Origin: Micromonospora sp. CP22
Lineage (GTDB): Bacteria > Actinomycetota > Actinomycetes > Mycobacteriales > Micromonosporaceae
NCBI RefSeq assembly: GCF_009712475.1
Contig: NZ_VCJO01000007.1
Location: forward strand, 218,792 to 282,791
DNA length: 64,000 nucleotides
Direction of reading: 5' to 3'
The notes under the pieces are model-generated. The model did not search any database and was not told where the DNA came from. It worked only from the letters and a program-made list of their open reading frames with translations. Both the position numbers and the translations under genes were made by a program. Position 1 is the stretch's first letter; each line of letters begins with the position of its first letter. Positions 29,309 through 38,006 of this stretch are shown in pieces.

Positions 29309-30205
29309 ATGGCCGGGGACGACCTCCACGCGTGGCTGGACCGCGAGCCCGGCATGATCTCGGTGTACGCGGGGCCCCTCGGGGCCCCGCCGGTCTGGAC
29401 CCGGCACGCCGAGGCCACCCACTACGCGGCGAGCACCATGAAGCTGGCGGTGCTCGCCGCGCTGCACCGCGTCGCCGAGGCCGGAGACCTCGACCTGGAC
29501 GCCCCGGTCGAGGTCGTCAACAGCTTCACCTCCGCCCGACCGGACGCGCCGCCCTACTCCTGCCGCCGGGCGTACGACAACGACGGTGAGGTCTGGGACC
29601 GGATCGGCGGGCAGGCGCCGCTGCGGTGGCTCGCCGAACGCATGATCGTCCGCTCCAGCAACCTCGCCACCAACCTGGTCATCGAACACGTCGGCCGACC
29701 CGCCATCGCCGAGGTCTGGCGGCTCGCCGGCGCCCGGCACAGCGTCACCAGGCGCGGCATCGAGGACTTCGCCGCCCGCGAGGCCCAGATCACCAACCTC
29801 GTTACCGCCGCCGACCTGGCTGCCCTGCTCGACGCGATCGCCACCGGCGCCACCCGTCCCGGCCCGCTCGCCTCGCCGGGCGGCTGCGCCGCCATGCTGG
29901 ACGTGCTCTGCGCCCAGCAGATCCGTCAGGACATCGCCGAGGGGCTGCCCGCCGACACCCGACTCGCCCACAAGAACGGCTGGGTACGCGGTGTCCGACA
30001 CGGAGCCGCGGTGGTCTACCCCGACGACGCCGACGCCTACCTGATCGTCGTCTGCACCACCGACGACCGGACCGACGCTCGGGACGACGTCGACGCCCGC
30101 CAGTTGGTGGCCGACATCTCCCGCCGGGTCTGGCACGCCCGCCACGACCTGACCATCCTCACTCCAACAGGTTCGCCCGCAGCGCCGCCACCGCCTCGTC
30201 GGTGA
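29309..30205 (+). CDS. Class A beta-lactamase-related serine hydrolase
   Basis: A 298-residue penicillin-recognising enzyme: S42-x-x-K45 (ASTMK), S116-x-N118 (RSSN) and a KTG-like triad KNG in LAHKNGWVRG. No signal peptide is visible, so it may be cytoplasmic or exported by another route; classic class A beta-lactamases are exported. The Glu166 region is not clearly conserved, so resistance activity should not be assumed. It lies six bases after typA and is probably co-transcribed. Its last 47 bases overlap the 3' end of the phosphatase gene on the other strand. The C-terminus ends in a Pro/Arg run that may be poorly conserved. Confidence 0.85.
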   Translation: MAGDDLHAWLDREPGMISVYAGPLGAPPVWTRHAEATHYAASTMKLAVLAALHRVAEAGDLDLDAPVEVVNSFTSARPDAPPYSCRRAYDNDGEVWDRIGGQAPLRWLAERMIVRSSNLATNLVIEHVGRPAIAEVWRLAGARHSVTRRGIEDFAAREAQITNLVTAADLAALLDAIATGATRPGPLASPGGCAAMLDVLCAQQIRQDIAEGLPADTRLAHKNGWVRGVRHGAAVVYPDDADAYLIVVCTTDDRTDARDDVDARQLVADISRRVWHARHDLTILTPTGSPAAPPPPRR

Positions 30206-30968
30206 TCCCCAACCCATCGCGCAGGTACGCCCCGAACGACCCGTGCGCCTGCCGCACCTGCGCGTACGCGGCGTCGAGGTATTCCGGGCGGACCTCCAGC
30301 ACCGGCCGGACCGCCGCCTCGTCGAGCCCCGGATAGCGCCGCCGCATCGCGTCGAGGAGCACCTCGCGCAGGCTCTCCGTCAGCGGGTTGTTGGCCAGGT
30401 AGTCGGCGCGGATCGCGGCCTCGTCCACCCCGAGGGCGTGCAACAGCACCACGGTCAGCCAACCGGTGCGGTCCTTGCCCGCCGAGCAGTGGTAGACCAG
30501 CGGAAGGTTGGCGCCGTCGGCCGCCAACCGGACCGCCGCCGCGAAACCCTCCCGGGCCGAGGCACCGGTGACGAACCAGCGGTAGATGTCCTCCATCGCC
30601 GCCGTGGTCCCCTGTCGCGCCAGTTCGGCGTACTCGCTGAGGTCGTGGCCGAGCAGCACGGCCGAGACGTACGTGAAGACCGGATGCGCCGGGTCGTGCA
30701 CCGGCAGGTGCACCACCGTCGGCTCACCGGTCAACCGATCCGGCGGCGCCACCGACACCTCGGACTCGGCGCGCAGGTCCACCACGCAGGCCGGTTCGAG
30801 CTTCGCCAGCACCGGCAGGTCCTCGTCGGTGAGCCGACCCAGGGCCGGCGTCCGGATCAGCCGTCCCGGGCGTACCCGTCGGCCTTCGAACCCGATCAGG
30901 CCACCGAGGTCCCGCGCGTTGGGCGCGCCGACCAGCGTCCACTGCGAGGTGCTCGCTCGCTCACTCAT
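30159..30968 (-). CDS. Tyrosine-type protein phosphatase (PtpB-like)
   Basis: A 269-residue phosphatase with the P-loop HCSAGKDRTGW (Cys-x5-Arg) and the N-terminal NARDLGGL motif of the lipid/tyrosine phosphatase family that includes mycobacterial PtpB. RVVDLRAESE-type segments and a C-terminal helical region (LTESLREVLLDAMRRRYPG) fit that family. Substrates may be phosphotyrosine, phosphoserine or phosphoinositides. There is no signal peptide. Start ATG 30968 has GGGGAG two bases upstream and opens with the codons ATGAGTGAGCGAGCGAGC, similar in composition to the repeat at 42074. Confidence 0.9.
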   Translation of the reverse strand: MSERASTSQWTLVGAPNARDLGGLIGFEGRRVRPGRLIRTPALGRLTDEDLPVLAKLEPACVVDLRAESEVSVAPPDRLTGEPTVVHLPVHDPAHPVFTYVSAVLLGHDLSEYAELARQGTTAAMEDIYRWFVTGASAREGFAAAVRLAADGANLPLVYHCSAGKDRTGWLTVVLLHALGVDEAAIRADYLANNPLTESLREVLLDAMRRRYPGLDEAAVRPVLEVRPEYLDAAYAQVRQAHGSFGAYLRDGLGITDEAVAALRANLLE

Positions 30969-31294
30969 GTCTCCCCCTCACGTACACGATGATCGCCCAG
31001 CGCCGGGTCCACCGCCCGATCCGCGACCGAACACGCCACGGCGCCACCCGTCGCCGTAAAAATCCAGACTGATGAATTGCTGGCGGGCCCCGGTTTCCCT
31101 ATGGTCCGGACAACGGGGGTGCGACCGACCGGGGAAGCGATCGCAGGGCACCGAGGTGACGGTGCGAGTCACTGCCGCTGCCCTGGCGAGTTCCCCGACG
31201 CGGTCCAGCCGGTGGATGCCCCGGCGCCGGCCCACCCGCCGACGTCGGGGTGCGGGTGACGGTCGACCCGACGCGGCACGCGCCTCACCCGCGC
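30969..31294. other. Intergenic region without a convincing gene
   Basis: This 326-bp stretch lies between the phosphatase start and the TerC stop. It contains an A/T-richer patch near 31055-31082 that could hold the phosphatase promoter, and a GGTCCGGAC palindrome near 31110. Open frames here are Arg/Pro-rich and show no family features. I see no RNA gene or repeat. Confidence 0.5.
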
Positions 31295-32293
31295 TCAGCG
31301 ACGCGACTCGGTCAGCTCACGTCGCCGGTCCCGTGAGGACTTGGCCAGGCTCGCCGCCGTGGCCACCGCCAGGGTGCCCAGGATGACCAGCAGGGACAGC
31401 CAGATCGGGATGTGCGGTGCCCAGCCGACGTGCTCCCCGCCGTTGATGAACGGCAGATTGTTCTCCGCCAGCGCCTCCAGGATCAGCTTGACGCCGATGA
31501 AACCGAGCACCACCGCGAGCCCGTGGCTCAGGTAGATCAGCCGGTTGAGCAACCCGCCGAGCAGGAAGTAGAGCTGCCGCAGCCCCATCAACGCGAACAC
31601 GTTGGCGGTGAAGACGAGGTACGGCTCGTGGGTGATGCCGAAGATGGCCGGAATCGAGTCGAGCGCGAAGATCAGGTCGGTCGTACCGATGGCGATCATC
31701 ACGATGAGCATCGGGGTGAACATCCGCCGACCGTTCTCGCGCGAGGTCAGCCGCGCACCCTCGTACCCCCGCGAGATGGGCAGCGCCCGCCGACTCCACC
31801 GGATCAGGACGTTCTCGGTGAACTCCTCCTCGCCCGACTCCCCCTGCCGGGCCAGGTTGATCGCGGTGTAGATCAGAAACGCCCCGAAGAGGTAGAAGAC
31901 CCAGCTGAACTGCGAGATCAACGCGGCACCCGCGGCGATGAAGGCGCCCCGCATGACGAGCGCGAGGACGATGCCGATGAGCAGCACCTTCTGCTGGTAC
32001 TCCCGGGGTACGGCGAACCGGGCCATGATGATCACGAAGACGAAGAGGTTGTCCACCGAGAGGCTGTACTCGGTCAGCCAACCCGTGTAGAACTGCCCCG
32101 CCACGCTGCCCCCGGCGGTGAGCCAGAGCCCGCCACCGAACAGCAGCGCCAACCCGACGTAGAAGGCGACCCAGAGACTCGACTCCCGCACGCTCGGCTC
32201 GTGTGGCCGGCGTCCGATGATGAGCAGATCCACCACGAGGATCGTGGTCAGGGCCACGAGCGTCGCCGCCCACACCAGTCCGGACACGTTCAC
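31295..32293 (-). CDS. TerC-family integral membrane protein
   Basis: A 332-residue polytopic protein with about nine membrane helices. TerC signatures include LTEYSLSVDNLFVFVIIM and GTTDLIFALDSIPAIFGIT, each carrying the conserved membrane-embedded Asp, and GLRQLYFLLGGLLNRLIYLSHG. Relatives such as Alx and TerC export Mn2+ or supply metal to exported enzymes, and were first linked to tellurite resistance. GTG 32293 has GGAGG nine bases upstream; longer in-frame starts add an Arg-rich leader unlike the family. No clear yybP-ykoY riboswitch is visible upstream. Confidence 0.93.
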   Translation of the reverse strand: MNVSGLVWAATLVALTTILVVDLLIIGRRPHEPSVRESSLWVAFYVGLALLFGGGLWLTAGGSVAGQFYTGWLTEYSLSVDNLFVFVIIMARFAVPREYQQKVLLIGIVLALVMRGAFIAAGAALISQFSWVFYLFGAFLIYTAINLARQGESGEEEFTENVLIRWSRRALPISRGYEGARLTSRENGRRMFTPMLIVMIAIGTTDLIFALDSIPAIFGITHEPYLVFTANVFALMGLRQLYFLLGGLLNRLIYLSHGLAVVLGFIGVKLILEALAENNLPFINGGEHVGWAPHIPIWLSLLVILGTLAVATAASLAKSSRDRRRELTESRR

Positions 32294-32486
32294 AGTCTCA
32301 TTCCTCCGGCAGTCGCCCAGCAACCGGCACACGGTACGCCTTCTCGGGCGTGACGGCGTTCCCACCCTCTCTGGGCATCCTAGGAGGATGGGTTACTGGG
32401 GAGCGACCGGGTGGTGTCGGTGGCCAACGGATGGGAAAAGCGGCCGGACCAACATGGACGCCGGACCGGTGTGGCAGGCTGCCGCC

Positions 32487-32780
32487 ATGGTCCTCGAGGT
32501 AGCGCTCATCGATGTCATTCCCGGCCACGAGGAGGCGTTCGCGTCCGCGTACGCCCAGGGGCACCCGTTGCTCGCCGGCACCCCCGGCTGCCGCTCGGTA
32601 CGCATGACCCGCGGCCACGAATCCCCCTCCCGCTTCGTGCTGCTGGTCGAGTGGGACTCGATCGAGGCGCACGAGCAGAACTTCCGCGCCACGGAACGTT
32701 TCGTCGGGTGGCGGGAGTTGATCGGCCCGCACTTCGCCGCGCCCCCACGGGTCGAACACTTCGTCGACGTACCCGCCTGA
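32487..32780 (+). CDS. Antibiotic biosynthesis monooxygenase (ABM)-domain protein
   Basis: A 97-residue single ABM/ferredoxin-like domain: VLEVALIDVIPGHEEAFASAY, then CRSVRMTRGHESPSRFVLLV and EWDSIEAHEQNFRATERF. Such small dimeric proteins act as cofactor-free monooxygenases on quinones or in haem degradation, or have housekeeping roles. No biosynthetic cluster surrounds it, so a housekeeping role is more likely. It is monocistronic, divergent from terC. Confidence 0.85.
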   Translation: MVLEVALIDVIPGHEEAFASAYAQGHPLLAGTPGCRSVRMTRGHESPSRFVLLVEWDSIEAHEQNFRATERFVGWRELIGPHFAAPPRVEHFVDVPA

Positions 32781-32931
32781 CGGACAACGGGTCAGCACAC
32801 GGCGGCCCGTGAGAATGTCACACCGTTCACCTATCATGCGTGGCGCGTCGGCACCGGTCCCGACGGGTTCGGGGGCGCCGGGCCCGGTGTCGACGCGACG
32901 ACCAGCAGCGGCGCCATCCGGGGTCGACCCG

Positions 32932-33786
32932 TCACCCGTCGAGTCGGCGGGCCAACCGCCGCACCGTCTCCTCCGCCGGTAGTGCCGCCTCCAGCAGACA
33001 GTCGGTCATCCGTTCGTACCGTTCGACGTCGGCCGCCGTGGTCAGCCGCACGTCCGTGGTCAGCGCCTCCAGCATCACCGTGCGCGGATCCGCCGGATCC
33101 GGAAAGGAGTAGCTGGAGAACGGGGTCAGCGGCAACGGGATCCGGCCCGCGCCGACCGTCAGCAGGCGGATCGTCACGTGCGGCAGGGCCGCCAGGTCGA
33201 GCAGATGCCGCATCTGCTCGCACCACACCTCCACCGGGTCGTCCCCCGGCTCGCAGGCCCACTCGGTGATAAGCGCCGTGTAGCGGGGTGGCTCGACGCG
33301 ACGCAGCACCGCCTGCCGGGCGGCGCGGGCGCGCAGATCGGCCTCCACGTCCACCGTCGGATCGATGAGCTGACCGGCGGCGATGCGCAACCGGGCGTAC
33401 GCCGGGCACTGCAACAGGCCGGGCACGATCGCCGGCTGGTACTCGACGATGCCCGCCGCACCCGCTTCGAGTTCGGCGTAGGTGCGCTGCCGCTCCCCCA
33501 TCTCGCCGAGCGACTTCCACCAGCCCCGGCTGGTCGCCGCGTCCCGGGCGATGACGATCAGCGCGTCGCGTTGCAGCGACGGCACCTCGTAGACGTCGAG
33601 CAGGTCGAGCACGTCCGCCAGGTCGGGGCGGCTCTGCCCCAACTCGATGCGGGACAGCTTGGAGGTGGACGCCCAACCGAGCCGTTCACACACCTGTTCC
33701 AGCGTCAGCGACTCCCGCCGGCGCAGTTGACGCAACTCCGCGCCCAGTCGGGCACGTCGAATGACCGGACTCGTTGGCAACGGCAT
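32932..33786 (-). CDS. XRE-family regulator with DUF5753 domain
   Basis: A 284-residue regulator typical of actinobacteria. The N-terminal helix-turn-helix spans about residues 8-70 (LRQLRRRESLTLEQVCERLG, STSKLSRIELGQSRP), and a DUF5753 domain fills the rest (EYQPAIVPGLLQCPAYAR, ALITEWACEP, TVGAGRIPLPLTPFSSYSFP). These genes usually travel with a small DUF397 partner; the 97 bp downstream of this one are too short for it and none is seen. A good -10/-35 pair lies just upstream. Confidence 0.92.
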   Translation of the reverse strand: MPLPTSPVIRRARLGAELRQLRRRESLTLEQVCERLGWASTSKLSRIELGQSRPDLADVLDLLDVYEVPSLQRDALIVIARDAATSRGWWKSLGEMGERQRTYAELEAGAAGIVEYQPAIVPGLLQCPAYARLRIAAGQLIDPTVDVEADLRARAARQAVLRRVEPPRYTALITEWACEPGDDPVEVWCEQMRHLLDLAALPHVTIRLLTVGAGRIPLPLTPFSSYSFPDPADPRTVMLEALTTDVRLTTAADVERYERMTDCLLEAALPAEETVRRLARRLDG

Positions 33787-33806
33787 CCCCGCCTCCCCAC
33801 CGAGGG

Positions 33807-33835
33807 AGATTACGCAGGGCGATCACTTAGTGCAA
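33807..33835 (-). promoter_or_regulatory. Sigma-70-type promoter of the XRE/DUF5753 gene
   Basis: Reading on the minus strand: TTGCAC at 33835-33830, a 17-base spacer, then TAATCT at 33812-33807, with the gene's ATG 20 bases further on. Spacing and hexamers fit the vegetative consensus well, and this is one of the few A/T-richer spots nearby. Confidence 0.55.
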
Positions 33836-33896
33836 TAGGACGCTCGCATTCCGCTACACCCACTGGAGAAAGTGGACGGACGCCGCCCGACGACTC

Positions 33897-36005
33897 CTAC
33901 CGCACGCCGGCCGCGTCCATCCCGCGCAGCTCCTTCTTCAGCTCGGCGATCTCGTCGCGGATCCGCGCCGCCAGCTCGAACTGCAACTCCCGCGCGGCTG
34001 CCAGCATCTGATCGTTGAGTTCCTGGATGAGCTGCGCCAACTCGGCCCGCGCCATGCCCTCGCGAGCCGGCGTGGCCGCGGTGGGCCGGACCCGGCTACG
34101 GGTCTCCTTCACCGGCGCCTTGCCCCGGGAGAGCTGCCGCACCGCGCCGCCGACCCGCGTCGCCTCGGTGTCCTCCGCCTCACGGTAGATGTCGTCGAGA
34201 ATGTCATGGATCTTCTTGCGCAGCGGCTCCGGGCTGATGCCGTGCGCCTCGTTGTGCGCGATCTGCTTCGCCCGCCGCCGGTTGGTCTCCTCGATCGCGT
34301 CCGCCATCGACGGGGTGATCTTGTCGGCGTACATGTGGACCTGACCGGAGACGTTCCGCGCCGCCCGACCGATGGTCTGGATCAATGACCGGCCGCTGCG
34401 CAGGAAGCCCTCCTTGTCCGCGTCGAGGATCGCCACCAGCGACACCTCGGGCAGGTCGAGACCCTCCCGCAGCAGGTTGATGCCGACCAGCACGTCGTAG
34501 TCGCCGCGCCGCAACTCCCGCAGCAACTCCACCCGCCGCAGCGTGTCCACCTCGGAGTGCAGGTAACGCACCCGGATGCCGTTCTCCAGGAGGTAGTCGG
34601 ACAGATCCTCGGCCATCTTCTTGGTCAGCGTGGTGACCAGCACCCGCTCGTCGCGCTCGGTGCGCAGCTTGATCTCGTGCATCAGGTCGTCGATCTGCCC
34701 CTTGGTGGGCTTGACGACCACCTCCGGGTCGACCAGGCCGGTCGGGCGGATCACCTGCTCCACGAACTCGCCCTGGGCGTGTTCCAGCTCCCACGGGCCG
34801 GGCGTCGCGGACAGGAACACCATCTGGCCGACCCGTTCCAGGAACTCGTCGAAGCGCAGCGGCCGGTTGTCGGCGGCGCTGGGCAACCGGAACCCGTGGT
34901 CGATCAACATCCGCTTACGCGAGGCGTCCCCCTCGTACATGCCGCCGATCTGGGGAATCGTCACGTGCGACTCGTCGATGACGGTGAGGAAGTCGTCGGG
35001 GAAGTAGTCCAGCAGGCAGTGCGGCGGACTGCCGGGCAACCGGCCGTCGATGTGCATCGAGTAGTTCTCGATGCCCGAGCAGAAGCCCACCTGCCGCATC
35101 ATCTCGATGTCGTACGTGGTGCGCATCCGCAGCCGCTGTGCCTCCAGCAGCTTGCCCTGCCCCTCCAGCTCGGCCAGCCGCTCGCCCAGCTCCGCCTCGA
35201 TGTCACGGACCGCCCGCTCCATCCGCTCCGCGCCGGTGGCGTAGTGCGAGGCCGGGAAGATCAGCAGGGTGGGGATCTCCCGCACCACGTCCCCGGTGAC
35301 CGGGTTGAGGTAGTACAGCTTCTCCACCTCGTCGCCGAAGAGTTCGATGCGCAGGGCGAGTTCCTCGTACGCCGGGATGATCTCCAGCGTGTCGCCGCGG
35401 ACCCGGAAGGTGCCGCGCTGGAAGGCCATGTCGTTGCGAGCGTACTGGATCTCGACCAGGCGGCGCAGCAGCTGGTCACGGTCGATCTCCTGCCCGACGG
35501 TGACCCGGACGGCCTGGTCGAGGTACTCCTCCGGGGTGCCCAGACCGTAGATCGCCGAGACGGTGGCCACCACGACGACGTCCCGGCGGGTGAGCAGGGA
35601 CATCGTCGCGGAGTGGCGCAGCCGCTCGACCTCCTCGTTGATCGACGAGTCCTTCTCGATGTACGTGTCGGTCTGCGGGATGTACGCCTCGGGCTGGTAG
35701 TAGTCGTAGTACGAGACGAAGTACTCCACCGCGTTGTCCGGCAGCAGCTCGCTGAACTCCTTCGCCAGCTGCGCGCAGAGCGTCTTGTTGGGCGCCAGCA
35801 CCAGCGTCGGCCGCTGCAACCGCTCGATCAGCCAGGCGGTCGTGGCGCTCTTGCCGGTGCCGGTCGCGCCGAGCAGCACGGTGTGCCGGTCACCACGGCG
35901 GACCCGCCGCTCCAGGTCGTCGATCGCCGCCGGCTGGTCACCGGCCGGTTGGAAGTCACTGACGACCTGGAAACGGCCGTCGAGCCGGGGAATGTCGAGC
36001 GCCAT
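33897..36005 (-). CDS. uvrB: Excinuclease ABC subunit B
   Basis: A 702-residue UvrB helicase. Walker A is GATGTGKSA, the damage-probing beta-hairpin is in [25 protein letters not shown], the DEAD-box equivalent is VIDESHVT, and the helicase C-terminal motifs are in [16 protein letters not shown] and QTIGRAARN. The C-terminal UVR domain ([26 protein letters not shown]) contacts UvrC. ATG 36005 follows GGAGG by two bases; the longer frame upstream is Pro/Arg-rich. It is loaded onto damage by UvrA. Confidence 0.98.
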   Translation of the reverse strand: MALDIPRLDGRFQVVSDFQPAGDQPAAIDDLERRVRRGDRHTVLLGATGTGKSATTAWLIERLQRPTLVLAPNKTLCAQLAKEFSELLPDNAVEYFVSYYDYYQPEAYIPQTDTYIEKDSSINEEVERLRHSATMSLLTRRDVVVVATVSAIYGLGTPEEYLDQAVRVTVGQEIDRDQLLRRLVEIQYARNDMAFQRGTFRVRGDTLEIIPAYEELALRIELFGDEVEKLYYLNPVTGDVVREIPTLLIFPASHYATGAERMERAVRDIEAELGERLAELEGQGKLLEAQRLRMRTTYDIEMMRQVGFCSGIENYSMHIDGRLPGSPPHCLLDYFPDDFLTVIDESHVTIPQIGGMYEGDASRKRMLIDHGFRLPSAADNRPLRFDEFLERVGQMVFLSATPGPWELEHAQGEFVEQVIRPTGLVDPEVVVKPTKGQIDDLMHEIKLRTERDERVLVTTLTKKMAEDLSDYLLENGIRVRYLHSEVDTLRRVELLRELRRGDYDVLVGINLLREGLDLPEVSLVAILDADKEGFLRSGRSLIQTIGRAARNVSGQVHMYADKITPSMADAIEETNRRRAKQIAHNEAHGISPEPLRKKIHDILDDIYREAEDTEATRVGGAVRQLSRGKAPVKETRSRVRPTAATPAREGMARAELAQLIQELNDQMLAAARELQFELAARIRDEIAELKKELRGMDAAGVR

Positions 36006-36360
36006 GACCTCCACGGTACGCCGGGGCTGTGACACTGAATCCGCTTCCGACCTCCCGGCCGCCGCACGCCCGGGCCGGACGACCGAGGGTGGGCGCGTCG
36101 GTCGGGCCACACCCGTCCCGGCCGACTACGTGCGGCACGTGATCCGCTTCAATATTCGCATTGTGTGGCTCTTCTCACCCGGCTACGCTTTTCGTGTAGG
36201 CCGCTCGCGGCGGCCGACCGGGCTGGTGGTGGGCCACACAGGCCACGCCGCCCCCGGCACCGAGGGTCGCAGCACCCGGCATGCCTGGCGTGCGCACCGG
36301 ACGTGGTCGCGCTGGAAGCGCTGACCGGCCGCCGCGAGCGCCCCTGCTCGTCACCCCGGC
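36006..36360. other. Intergenic region between uvrB and a divergent gene
   Basis: This 355-bp stretch has an A/T-rich spot near 36149-36165 (CAATATTCGCATTGTG) that is a likely promoter region. A plus-strand frame starting near 36165 includes CLACAPDVVALEALTGR, and a minus-strand frame covers the same bases; neither has a ribosome site or recognisable domain. No SOS box of the GAAC-N4-GTTC kind was seen ahead of uvrB. Confidence 0.45.
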
Positions 36361-37974
36361 GTGGTCCGACCCGTTCATCCTCCCGTGAAGAACAGCTCAC
36401 ACCCGCCGTCCGACAACCGCCGACACCGCGCGGTCAGCCGCCGCCACCGAGCCGGCATCACGCCACCCGCGGCGCTCAACCTGGCCGGCACCGAGCCGGA
36501 CACCCGGCCACCGGCGGCTCGGCCCGGGGTCCGCCGGGCGGTGGTCACCGGCGGGCTGCTCGACCTCGCCGCCGGGAACCAGCCCGAGGACGAGGACCTG
36601 GTCGAGGCGACCACCGAAGCCGACGACACACGGCGGGCGGCCACCCGCCGACGTCGGCTCACCCTCACCGGGCTGGCTTCCGTCGCGGCGATCTCCGCCG
36701 TTTTGCTGGTCGCCACGCTCGTCACCTGGACACCGGCCGCGCCGCCGCCCCGGGAGCTGACCCCGGGCGAACGGGAACGCCTGGCCGCCATGCGGGTCAC
36801 CAACTATCGGGAGGTACGCGCCGGGTTGCACGTCACCGCCGGTGACGGTGCCACCCGCACCGACCTGCTCGGCTGGGTCGACTGGGCCCGAGGGCTGACG
36901 TACCTCGACGTGGGTGGCCCCGGAGCCGGTGCGCTGCGCGGGCTGGCCCAGGCCACCCCCACCGTGCTGGTGGTCCGGCCCGACCCGACGGCCGTACCGA
37001 CGCCGGCCATGCCACCGTTGGTGCCCCCCACCGGCGGTTGGCGGGTGTCCGACCAGCGGGGCATCGAACCACTACTCAAGCTGATCTTCACGCTCGCCGC
37101 GGACCGGCCCGACGGGGTGGACGGCTGGGTCGGCCGCTGGGTGGGTCAGGACCGGGTCAACGGTGAGCCGGTCGACATCCTGGAGGTCACCACGCCGCAG
37201 TCCGGCACGGCGGCCAGCGGTGCCCCCGACGCCGCCCCGGTGCGCTACTGGGTGGATCCGGCAGGCCGCCTGCACCGGATGGCGGCCGAACTCGCCGGGA
37301 TCGGGCCGGTGGCGGTGACGCTGAACCGGGCCGACCGCCCGACGCTGCGGCCGGTCGCGGCGCTCGGCGGCCGACCCGGCCTACCGCGCGCCCTCACCGC
37401 CGCCGAGCGGAACCGCTGGCGTCGGCTACCGGCTCGGTTACGAGCCGTCGGCGGGGCGAAGGTGACCCTGACGGTGCCCGCCTCCGCCGCCACCAACCTC
37501 CGCGGCAACGGCTGGCTGAGCTGGACGACGGGGGACGCGTACCTCGGCGTCACCGACCTCGACGGGAACGGCCGACGCACCCTGGTCCGCCACCACGGTC
37601 GTAAGATCACCCGGATCGACGGCGCGGCGACGACGGGCAGTAAGGCACGTCCGCCCCTGCCGCCACCGAAGACCGGTTGGCGGACCGGAGCACACCGCAC
37701 GCAAGCCCTCGACCCGCTGGTGGCCGCCGCGCTGACCGCCGCCCGCCGCGACGGCCCGCCGGGCACCGCCCGGCGGATCCGTGGCGACACCCTCGCCGGT
37801 GTCACCGTCGACGTGGTGCAGGTCGACACCGCCCGAGGGCCGCTGCGTTACTGGGTCGACAAGCGCGCGACGCTGCGCCGGCTGGAACTACCGACGCGGG
37901 CCGGTGCGTGGGCGCAACTCGACCTGACTCCGGGCCGGGTACCACCGCTGACACCGCCGCCCGCGAAACGCTGA
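36361..37974 (+). CDS. Membrane-anchored protein with duplicated extracytoplasmic domain
   Basis: I do not recognise a named family. About 537 residues: a disordered cytoplasmic N-terminus, one membrane helix (TLTGLASVAAISAVLLVATL, about residues 101-120), then two homologous extracytoplasmic domains of about 200 residues. Both begin with ELTPGERERL or ALTAAERNRW, continue through GWVDWARGLTYLDV or GWLSWTTGDAYLGV, carry a GGWRVSD or TGWRTGA segment, then VNGEPVDILEV or LAGVTVDVVQV, and end with RYWVDPAGRLHRM or RYWVDKRATLRRL. The folding resembles LppX/LprG-like outer-leaflet lipid carriers by strand pattern only. The start is uncertain (GTG 36361 or 36385); no ribosome site is clear. Confidence 0.7.
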   Translation: MVRPVHPPVKNSSHPPSDNRRHRAVSRRHRAGITPPAALNLAGTEPDTRPPAARPGVRRAVVTGGLLDLAAGNQPEDEDLVEATTEADDTRRAATRRRRLTLTGLASVAAISAVLLVATLVTWTPAAPPPRELTPGERERLAAMRVTNYREVRAGLHVTAGDGATRTDLLGWVDWARGLTYLDVGGPGAGALRGLAQATPTVLVVRPDPTAVPTPAMPPLVPPTGGWRVSDQRGIEPLLKLIFTLAADRPDGVDGWVGRWVGQDRVNGEPVDILEVTTPQSGTAASGAPDAAPVRYWVDPAGRLHRMAAELAGIGPVAVTLNRADRPTLRPVAALGGRPGLPRALTAAERNRWRRLPARLRAVGGAKVTLTVPASAATNLRGNGWLSWTTGDAYLGVTDLDGNGRRTLVRHHGRKITRIDGAATTGSKARPPLPPPKTGWRTGAHRTQALDPLVAAALTAARRDGPPGTARRIRGDTLAGVTVDVVQVDTARGPLRYWVDKRATLRRLELPTRAGAWAQLDLTPGRVPPLTPPPAKR

Positions 37975-38006
37975 CCGGGATACCCGTGGGGCAGGGCACC
38001 GTGGCG

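Noticed and set aside
31072..31386. A 104-codon plus-strand frame before terC
   Set aside because: Overlaps the terC 3' end on the opposite strand and translates to Arg/Pro-rich sequence without features.
32487..32780. Part of an antibiotic cluster because of the ABM domain
   Set aside because: No biosynthetic genes surround it; the family is common in housekeeping contexts.
36165..36845. A plus-strand frame with CLACAPDVVALEALTGR upstream of the duplicated-domain gene
   Set aside because: No ribosome site, overlaps the likely real gene in another frame and becomes Arg/Pro-rich.
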